From contig DKYS01000093.1 of assembly GCA_002493395.1 (NCBI GenBank), positions 1 through 33,107 of the forward strand: a stretch of DNA of 33,107 nt, written 5' to 3'. Shown one piece after another: positions 27,125 to 33,107 of this stretch. Below the pieces are notes generated by a model. It saw only the letters and a program-made list of their open reading frames with translations. It had not been told where the DNA came from and did no database searches. Position 1 is the stretch's first letter; each line of letters starts with the position of its first letter. The position numbers were made by a program, and so were the translations under genes. The stretch comes from Turicibacter sp. UBA7094. GTDB lineage: Bacteria > Bacillota_I > Bacilli_A > MOL361 > Turicibacteraceae.

Positions 27125-28882
27125 ATGAATCGTACACATAATAATGGAGAATTAAGAATTGAGCAAGTAGGACAAACAGTCGAATTAAAAGGATGGGTGG
27201 CTAAAACTCGTAACCTAGGTGGACTTGTTTTTATTGATTTACGTGATCGTTATGGGATGACGCAATTAGTCATCAATCCAGAAACGGCAAAGCCAGAAGT
27301 TTTAGCAACGGCAACTAAAGTTCGTAATGAATATGTCATTGCGGTTAAAGGAGAAGTCGCAGAACGCCAAAGTAAAAACCCGAATATGCCAACGGGTGAT
27401 ATTGAGGTGGTGTTAGATGAATTAACCATTATTTCTGAGGCAGAAATGACACCATTAATTATCGCTGATGAAACGGACGCATTAGAAGAGACACGTTTAA
27501 AATATCGTTATTTAGATTTACGCCGTCCTGTGATGCAAAAAAACTTTATTTTACGTCATAATATTTTAAAATCTATTCGTAGCTATTTAGATGGACATGA
27601 CTTTATCGAAGTAGAGACACCTTACTTAAATAAATCAACACCTGAAGGGGCGCGCGATTACTTAGTTCCAAGTCGTGTTCATGAGGGAGAGTTTTATGCC
27701 CTTCCACAATCACCTCAAATTTTTAAACAATTATTGATGGTTTCTGGATTTGAACGCTACTATCAAATTGCTCGTTGTTTCCGTGACGAGGATTTACGTG
27801 CGGATCGTCAACCAGAATTCACGCAAATCGACATTGAAACGTCATTTTTAACACAAGAAGAAATTATGAACATGATTGAAGAAATGCTTGTGAAAATGAT
27901 GAAAGATGTGAAAGGATTAGACATCCCACGTCCATTCCCACGCTTGAGTTATGAAGAAGCGATGGGACGTTTTGGATCAGATAAACCAGATACACGCTTT
28001 GAAATGGAATTAATGGCTTTAAATGATGTTGTCGCAAACTGTGGTTTTTCTGTTTTTGCGCAAACAGTTGAAGCAGGGAATGAAGTTAAAGCATTATGTG
28101 TTAAAGGGGCAGCTGACCGATTCTCACGTAAAGATATCGATAAATTAACCGATTATGTGAAAAAATATAAAGCAAAAGGATTGGCATGGGTTAAAGTAAC
28201 GGAAGATGGATTTAATGGCCCAATTGCAAAATTCTTTAATGAACAAGAAATTGAAAATATGAAGCAAGCAACTCAAGCTGAGACAGGAGACTTATTACTA
28301 TTTGTCGCAGATAAAAAATCAGTTGTTGCTGATAGTTTAGGGGCACTTCGCTTACATTTAGGAAAAGAATTAGGTTTAATTGATGAATCGAAGTTTAACT
28401 TCTTATGGGTTATTGACTGGCCATTATTTGAATATGATGAGGAAGCTGGACGATTCTTTGCAGCCCATCATCCATTTACGATGCCAAGCCTTGATACATT
28501 AGACACATTTGATACAGATGCTCATCAGGCGAAAGCTCAAGCCTATGACATTGTTTTAAATGGATACGAATTAGGTGGGGGATCTCTTCGTATTTATCAA
28601 AAAGACATTCAAGAGCGTATGTTTAAAGCCCTTGGATTCACCAAAGAAGAGGCAGAGCAACAATTCGGCTTCTTAATGAATGCCTTTAAATACGGAACAC
28701 CACCACATGGAGGATTAGCTTTAGGACTAGATCGTATTGCGATGATTTTAACAGGATCTCAAAGTTTACGAGATGTCATTGCCTTCCCTAAAAATGCATC
28801 AGCAACTTGTCCAATGACAGAAGCACCGGGTGTCGTATCTGAAGCGCAATTAGAAGAGTTACATATTCAATTAAAGAAATAG
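27125..28882 (+). CDS. aspS: Aspartyl-tRNA synthetase, bacterial type
   Basis: This 585-residue class II synthetase has an N-terminal OB-fold anticodon domain (about 1-105), catalytic motif 2 [18 protein letters not shown], a GAD insertion domain (about 285-410) and motif 3 GLALGLDRI. Its size and the GAD domain mark the bacterial form. The anticodon-domain loop reads [13 protein letters not shown], where most bacteria have something like WVxRRRDxGG, so T and N replace R and D. The Leu in this loop resembles tRNA-Asp-discriminating enzymes rather than the His seen in some non-discriminating ones; that is weak evidence. It follows hisS by 15 bases with AAGAGGTGAAG as ribosome site and shares its T-box control. 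Confidence 0.95.
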   Translation: MNRTHNNGELRIEQVGQTVELKGWVAKTRNLGGLVFIDLRDRYGMTQLVINPETAKPEVLATATKVRNEYVIAVKGEVAERQSKNPNMPTGDIEVVLDELTIISEAEMTPLIIADETDALEETRLKYRYLDLRRPVMQKNFILRHNILKSIRSYLDGHDFIEVETPYLNKSTPEGARDYLVPSRVHEGEFYALPQSPQIFKQLLMVSGFERYYQIARCFRDEDLRADRQPEFTQIDIETSFLTQEEIMNMIEEMLVKMMKDVKGLDIPRPFPRLSYEEAMGRFGSDKPDTRFEMELMALNDVVANCGFSVFAQTVEAGNEVKALCVKGAADRFSRKDIDKLTDYVKKYKAKGLAWVKVTEDGFNGPIAKFFNEQEIENMKQATQAETGDLLLFVADKKSVVADSLGALRLHLGKELGLIDESKFNFLWVIDWPLFEYDEEAGRFFAAHHPFTMPSLDTLDTFDTDAHQAKAQAYDIVLNGYELGGGSLRIYQKDIQERMFKALGFTKEEAEQQFGFLMNAFKYGTPPHGGLALGLDRIAMILTGSQSLRDVIAFPKNASATCPMTEAPGVVSEAQLEELHIQLKK

Positions 28883-28942
28883 AGGATTGATGAAAAGTAG
28901 AGAGATGAGATAACCTCAAATCTCTTGTTCATTTAAATGACG

Positions 28943-28971
28943 AAAAGAGTGCCATTTTGCACTCTTTTTTT
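28943..28971 (+). terminator. Terminator of the hisS-aspS operon
   Basis: AAAAGAGTGC (28943-28952) pairs with GCACTCTTTT (28959-28968), followed by T to 28971. A weaker hairpin (AGAGAT with ATCTCT, near 28900-28925) precedes it. Confidence 0.9.
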
Positions 28972-29130
28972 GCAAAGATATGAATAAAATTGTACATTTT
29001 TGTGTAAAAAAATGGCTAAGTGTTTTCAAATATCAATAAATCATGTAAAATGGTGCTAGATGATTTCTCTTCATGTAATGTCTCACGTTTTTATAATCGC
29101 GACTTCATCCCTTTTATTTTAGAGGGGAAT

Positions 29131-29136
29131 TATAAT
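29131..29136 (+). promoter_or_regulatory. Putative -10 box of the envelope locus
   Basis: TATAAT is at 29131-29136, 49 bases before the start codon at 29186. Another TATAAT is at 29092-29097. Neither has a clear -35. The rest of the 28972-29185 gap is AT-rich and shows no gene. Confidence 0.4.
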
Positions 29137-29185
29137 AACAAACGGACATAGAGCATAAGGCAAAGTTAAAAGGGAGGGTGTAGGC

Positions 29186-29878
29186 ATGGATATGAGAAAA
29201 ATCATTAAACAGCCGTTAGTTATTTTTGGGAGTACTTTTTTAATTTTAACGGTCGTTTTAATTGGTGTGTTTATTTACCAAGTTAAAGGCGTAACCGGGG
29301 GATTAAATGACATCTCTCAATCTGGTGTGCAAACAGTTGAGGATGAAAAGAAGGAGTATCAATTACCCAAGCAGGCGACGGCCTATCAAAAAGAAATTTT
29401 TGATGATTTAATAAAGGCACAGGAGGCATACCAAACCGATCAAACGGAACAAACGACGAAAGATTATGCCTCATTAGTTGTTAAAAATTTTATTGCTGAT
29501 TTTTACACGTGGACAAATAAAACCAACCATAGTGATGTAGGGGGCATTCAATTTATTAATGAAGAGATGCAAGCTACATTTAAAAAACAGGCGATTGATG
29601 GGTATTATGAAACGCTAGATTATTATTTAGAACATGACGGTGCCGCTTCATTGATGAGTGTTGAAGAGGTAAACCTTTCAGATGTTAACTTAAATGACAC
29701 CATTGAGGTGGAGGGAGAAGAAGGAGAAATGGAGCAAAAAGCTTGTATTTCTGTTTTAGCAAACTGGTCATACGCTCCAACATCCCTTAATGAGGGAGCT
29801 AATCTTCAAACCCAAGCAACATTTATTTTAACAGACGTTGAGGGTCGCTTAGTCATTAATGCGATTTTATCAGAGTAG
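29186..29878 (+). CDS. Membrane-anchored extracellular protein, unknown function
   Basis: This is a 230-residue protein with one N-terminal membrane helix (about residues 11-31, PLVIFGSTFLILTVVLIGVF) after a short basic start, so the rest should lie outside the membrane. The outer part is acidic and has a helical stretch (about 55-95), then an alpha/beta portion ending in FILTDVEGRLVINAIL. There is no lipobox, LPXTG motif or catalytic motif that I recognise. ATG 29186 is 7 bases after GGGAGGGTG. It is 12 bases upstream of the LCP gene, so they are co-transcribed. A role as accessory or partner of the LCP enzyme is inference. Confidence 0.75.
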   Translation: MDMRKIIKQPLVIFGSTFLILTVVLIGVFIYQVKGVTGGLNDISQSGVQTVEDEKKEYQLPKQATAYQKEIFDDLIKAQEAYQTDQTEQTTKDYASLVVKNFIADFYTWTNKTNHSDVGGIQFINEEMQATFKKQAIDGYYETLDYYLEHDGAASLMSVEEVNLSDVNLNDTIEVEGEEGEMEQKACISVLANWSYAPTSLNEGANLQTQATFILTDVEGRLVINAILSE

Positions 29879-29890
29879 GGAGGGGCAGTG

Positions 29891-31909
29891 ATGTTTAATA
29901 AAAAAGGATTTAAGTGGATTTATCGATTCATTATGATTTTACCGATTATTCCAATTGTTTGGAATGCCATTTATCTTAATAAATATTCTGGATTTGATTT
30001 TTTATTGCGAGGCAATATCGTTTTGATTTTCATTCTTTTATACTTAGCTTTATTAATGTTTGGATTGTATGCAATTAAGATTGAGTCAAAAAAAGGAACG
30101 ATTGTTTTAACTGCACTTGCAATCATTGGAATGGGGATTGGGTGTTACGGTGGTTACGTGAATACGCGTGTCTATCAGTCACTGACGAATATGACGATGA
30201 ATGAATCGACAGTTAATTATAGTTTGGTCACTTTATCAACACGTTCATTTGAAACGGTGACAGATTTAGAAGGATATAAAATTGGAACCTTGAATCTGAC
30301 AAATCAGGAAGTTTCAGATAATATTGATCAATTTTTAGAGAAAAATAAGTTAACAGATGAGGCAGAAGTTGAAAAATACAATTCACCTATTGCCATGCTT
30401 GACGATTTATATTCTGAAAAAATTGATGCAATTATTGTAGGAGATAACTATGCGTCATTATTTTCCGGGCAATCGGAATTTGAGCATATTCAAGATGAGA
30501 CGAAAGTTTTAGCAACGATCGAGACGGTGCTTAAACCAACAGATGATGAGACAGCAATTACAAATACGTCATTGATTGAAGATCCATTCTCAATCTTGTT
30601 AATCGGAGTCGATTCGACAGAGCAAGGGTTAGGAGCAGCATCGCTAGCAGATTCTTTAATTGTAGCGACCGTAAACCCTAAAAATTTATCCGTGACAATG
30701 ACCTCAATCCCAAGGGATTCTTATGTCGAAGTTCCATGTTTTAATAATACGAAAGATAAAATTACCCATTCAAATAATGGGGGAACAACCTGTGTCATGG
30801 AAACAGTTAAGAAAATGTTTGATTTAGATATTCCTTATTACGTGAAAATTAACTTTAAAGGTGTAGTTGAATTAGTTGATGCCATTGGTGGAATCTATGT
30901 TGATGTTCCTGTTACGATTGAGGAACAAGATAGTAACCGTCAATTCGGTGATCATTTAGTAACGGTTGAAGAAGGGTATCACTTATTAAACGGTGAACAA
31001 GCGCTAGCTCTTTCTCGTCATCGTAAAACATTGGCAAAAGGCGATTTAGGGCGCGCTGAGCATCAACAGTTAGTTATTGAAGGAATTCTGAATCAAATGC
31101 TAACTGAAATGGATACAGTTGGTGAGTTTTTAGATTTATTAGATGTTTTAGGAAATAATATTGAAACGAATATTTCAATGAATCAATTGACATCAGGAAT
31201 TCAGTATTTATTAAGTTTACTGTCAGGATCAGCAGGACAAAATCCGTTAGATATGATTTATATGAAGAGTATGGTATTAAGTGCGGAATACGGATATTTA
31301 TCTAACCCATATTATTCATTTAAGTTAAATTATGCGTTCCCGTACGAGGGGGCTATTGCTGATGCACGTAAGCAAATGTTGATTAATTTAGAGGAGCAAT
31401 CGCCGACGATTTCATCTAGCTTTTCATTTAACGGATTTGAAGAGTATCAGGGAGGACAGTGGGTAAAATCCTACTATGATGAAAGGTTACCATTTGAAGA
31501 TGAGGAAGATAGCTTTAGCCAGGCTGATCAGGATGAAACCGATATTGAAAAAGTGAATAATTCAACGAAAGAAGAAACGCCGTCTTTAAATAAGGTGCCT
31601 AATTCATCGTCATCAACCGGAGGATCAAATACTTCTTCGAATCAGGTGAATGGAACAACAGGTTCTGAAAATAATTCAAGTAAGCCAACGACAGATGGTG
31701 GAAATAACGGTGGAGGTGTCACACCGGATAGTAGTCCGACTCCGGATAATGGTTCAAATTCAGGGGGAGATAGCAATGAAAGTAATTCCCCAGAATCTCC
31801 AAGTGAAACGCCGGAGCAACCAGATGTACAGCCAACGCCGGCTCCAGATCAAGGAGAATCGTCAGGATCTGAAGGAACTCAAGGGGTGCTAGGAGTAGAG
31901 GCGAATTAA
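29891..31909 (+). CDS. LytR-CpsA-Psr family phosphotransferase with extra N-terminal extracellular domain
   Basis: This 672-residue LCP protein should transfer polyprenyl-phosphate-linked polymers onto peptidoglycan outside the cell. Three hydrophobic segments (about 9-25, 37-60, 69-90) are followed by about 115 residues (VTDLEGYKIGTLN to DDLYSEKIDAIIVG) that look like part of a solute-binding-protein fold. The LCP core then begins with SILLIGVDSTE and includes SIPRDSYVEVP, where R275 and D276 belong to the phosphate-binding set, and ALALSRHRKTLAKGDLGRAE. The last 130 residues or so are a Ser/Asn/Gly/Pro-rich low-complexity tail. ATG 29891 follows GGGAGGGG; a GTG just before it is an alternative. 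The flippase next door supports a wall-polymer role. Confidence 0.9.
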   Translation: MFNKKGFKWIYRFIMILPIIPIVWNAIYLNKYSGFDFLLRGNIVLIFILLYLALLMFGLYAIKIESKKGTIVLTALAIIGMGIGCYGGYVNTRVYQSLTNMTMNESTVNYSLVTLSTRSFETVTDLEGYKIGTLNLTNQEVSDNIDQFLEKNKLTDEAEVEKYNSPIAMLDDLYSEKIDAIIVGDNYASLFSGQSEFEHIQDETKVLATIETVLKPTDDETAITNTSLIEDPFSILLIGVDSTEQGLGAASLADSLIVATVNPKNLSVTMTSIPRDSYVEVPCFNNTKDKITHSNNGGTTCVMETVKKMFDLDIPYYVKINFKGVVELVDAIGGIYVDVPVTIEEQDSNRQFGDHLVTVEEGYHLLNGEQALALSRHRKTLAKGDLGRAEHQQLVIEGILNQMLTEMDTVGEFLDLLDVLGNNIETNISMNQLTSGIQYLLSLLSGSAGQNPLDMIYMKSMVLSAEYGYLSNPYYSFKLNYAFPYEGAIADARKQMLINLEEQSPTISSSFSFNGFEEYQGGQWVKSYYDERLPFEDEEDSFSQADQDETDIEKVNNSTKEETPSLNKVPNSSSSTGGSNTSSNQVNGTTGSENNSSKPTTDGGNNGGGVTPDSSPTPDNGSNSGGDSNESNSPESPSETPEQPDVQPTPAPDQGESSGSEGTQGVLGVEAN

Positions 31910-31921
31910 AAACATTAAAAC

Positions 31922-31961
31922 GAAAATGTGTGTCATAGATTCTTTTATGACACACATTTTC
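31922..31961. terminator. Perfect 16-bp inverted repeat, probable terminator after the LCP gene
   Basis: GAAAATGTGTGTCATA (31922-31937) is perfectly complementary to TATGACACACATTTTC (31946-31961) around an 8-base loop. The T tract is part of the stem and is weak, so partial read-through into the flippase gene is possible. Confidence 0.65.
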
Positions 31962-32018
31962 ATAATGTTTAATATTTGAGCGTTTGATAGGAAAGACTAT
32001 AGAATTAGAGGTGATTTT

Positions 32019-33107
32019 ATGCGGATGAAACATTCGTTATTAAATATGCTAGTGACAACGATCCCCAATTTAATTTTACCGGTGATGGGAATTATTAAAT
32101 TTAGTCTGTTTTCAAGTATTTATGGGGGATCAATTAATGGACTATACTCAACGATGATTCAATTAATGGGGGTTTTAAGTTTAGTTGAAGGGGGATTTGG
32201 AATTGCCTTTCAACAGATTCTTTATCAGCCATTGGCAAAACAAGATCATAAAAAGGTAACGGAGTTATATAACGGAGCTGTTTACCTGTTTAGAAAAATT
32301 GGTTTAGTGATTGGAATTTTAGGGTTTGTACTTGGAATTGTTCAACCCTTACTTATTAGTCAAGAAGGTGGACCTATTTCATCATTTATGATTTATAGCA
32401 TCTACTTTTTATTACTTATTCCTGTTGTTGTTTCTTATTTTTTAATGGGACCTAATATTGTTGTACAAGCGGACCAACAATATTATAAAATTAATTTAGG
32501 TATTCAAATTATCACGGTCTTACGTTCTTTATTTTCGATTATCATTGCATTGATGGGTCTTTCATTTGAAGTGGTTTTAATTATCGATGGAATTTTAACG
32601 ATTATTTCTTATGCCTATTCAAGAGAAAAAGCTTTAAAGCTTTACCCCTATTTAAGAGATAATAAGGAAAAACGTGATTTAAGTACCCTTGAAAATACAA
32701 AGCATGTTTTTGTTCATCGCATGGCAGGTGTTGCTTTATCAAATACGGATCCATTATTATTAACCTATTTTATTTCACCATTAATGACGAATGTCTATAA
32801 TGCTTATAATATGATTTGTTCGAGTTTGATTAAAATCTTATACAGTATTATTAAAGCACCGGTGGATAGTTTTGGGAATTTATTTTCGAGTGATGAAAAC
32901 CATAAGTATTCAACGTTTTTACAATACGCTAACTTTTCATTCTATTTAAGCTCGATTGTGTCAAGTATTTTATTTATTACCGCAAATGATTTTGTTCGGT
33001 TATGGATGAAAGACGAGATGTATGTGTTATCGTACGTAGGGGTCTTTTTATTTACGATGAATACGTACTACCTTGTATCAAGAGAACCATTATTGACTGT
33101 TCGAGAT
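32019..33107 (+). CDS. Polysaccharide flippase (Wzx-like, MOP superfamily), 3' end cut by window
   Basis: The frame is open from ATG 32019 for 363 codons to the right edge with no stop. The ribosome site is TAGAGGTGA, just upstream. The product is very hydrophobic, with about ten membrane segments so far. It opens MRMKHSLLNMLVTTIPNLIL and has YGGSINGLYSTMIQLMGVLSLVEGG, the usual layout of O-antigen or teichuronic-type flippases. Later segments such as AGVALSNTDPLLLTYFISP fit the same family. It should move lipid-linked sugar units across the membrane. Together with the LCP ligase upstream it suggests that a capsule or wall-polysaccharide cluster continues beyond the window. It is distinct from the SpoVB-type protein at 18140. 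Confidence 0.85.
   Translation, partial: MRMKHSLLNMLVTTIPNLILPVMGIIKFSLFSSIYGGSINGLYSTMIQLMGVLSLVEGGFGIAFQQILYQPLAKQDHKKVTELYNGAVYLFRKIGLVIGILGFVLGIVQPLLISQEGGPISSFMIYSIYFLLLIPVVVSYFLMGPNIVVQADQQYYKINLGIQIITVLRSLFSIIIALMGLSFEVVLIIDGILTIISYAYSREKALKLYPYLRDNKEKRDLSTLENTKHVFVHRMAGVALSNTDPLLLTYFISPLMTNVYNAYNMICSSLIKILYSIIKAPVDSFGNLFSSDENHKYSTFLQYANFSFYLSSIVSSILFITANDFVRLWMKDEMYVLSYVGVFLFTMNTYYLVSREPLLTVRD

Noticed and set aside
31650..31892. A plus-strand frame inside the LCP tail.
   Set aside because: It is a shifted reading of low-complexity Ser/Asn/Gly/Pro codons; the LCP frame continues through to a normal stop.

Overview
The window comes from an AT-rich, Gram-positive, probably spore-forming Bacillota chromosome. 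The reasons are strong AGGAGG-type ribosome sites, TATAAT promoters, a T-box leader, a SpoVB-family flippase, a bifunctional Rel protein, an LCP ligase, and the order ruvA-ruvB-queA-tgt-yajC ... recJ-apt-rel-dtd-hisS-aspS, which is familiar from Bacilli. The overall flavour suggests a Turicibacter/Erysipelotrichia-like organism; that genus guess is inference from memory. I see no insertion sequence, prophage, CRISPR array, rRNA or tRNA gene.

Layout. 1-629 (minus): the start of an M50 site-2-type protease, cut by the window edge. 630-1216: a long non-coding stretch with a good -10 box and what looks like a compact folded RNA of unknown class. 1217-2365: a SEC-C zinc-motif protein. 2497-7550: a complete sucrose module made of a LacI-type repressor, paired operators, PTS EIIBC, sucrose-6-phosphate hydrolase and fructokinase. 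7720-9129: two genes I cannot name, the second resembling a SAM-dependent methyltransferase with a cysteine cluster. 9244-12335: single-gene units for a patatin-like lipase, an AI-2E-family membrane protein and a formate/nitrite channel.

12487-28882 is the conserved housekeeping block: Holliday-junction branch migration (ruvA, ruvB), queuosine synthesis (queA, tgt), a translocase accessory protein (yajC), membrane proteins (TIGR04086, DUF421, SpoVB family), single-strand exonuclease (recJ), adenine salvage (apt), (p)ppGpp metabolism (rel), D-aminoacyl-tRNA deacylase (dtd), and the hisS-aspS synthetase operon behind a T-box leader. 29186-33107 begins a cell-envelope locus: a membrane-anchored extracellular protein, a large LCP phosphotransferase with an extra domain and a low-complexity tail, and a polysaccharide flippase cut by the right edge.

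Most of the window is ordinary. The best leads are: (i) histidyl-tRNA synthetase carrying a 38-residue His/Cys-rich C-terminal tail like the metal-binding tail of SlyD; (ii) its T-box, whose specifier region reads GACAC (overlapping Asp and His codons) and whose antiterminator TGGC suits the G73 of tRNA-Asp rather than the C73 of tRNA-His; (iii) the unassigned structured RNA near 870-1061; (iv) the unrecognised gene pair at 7720-9129.
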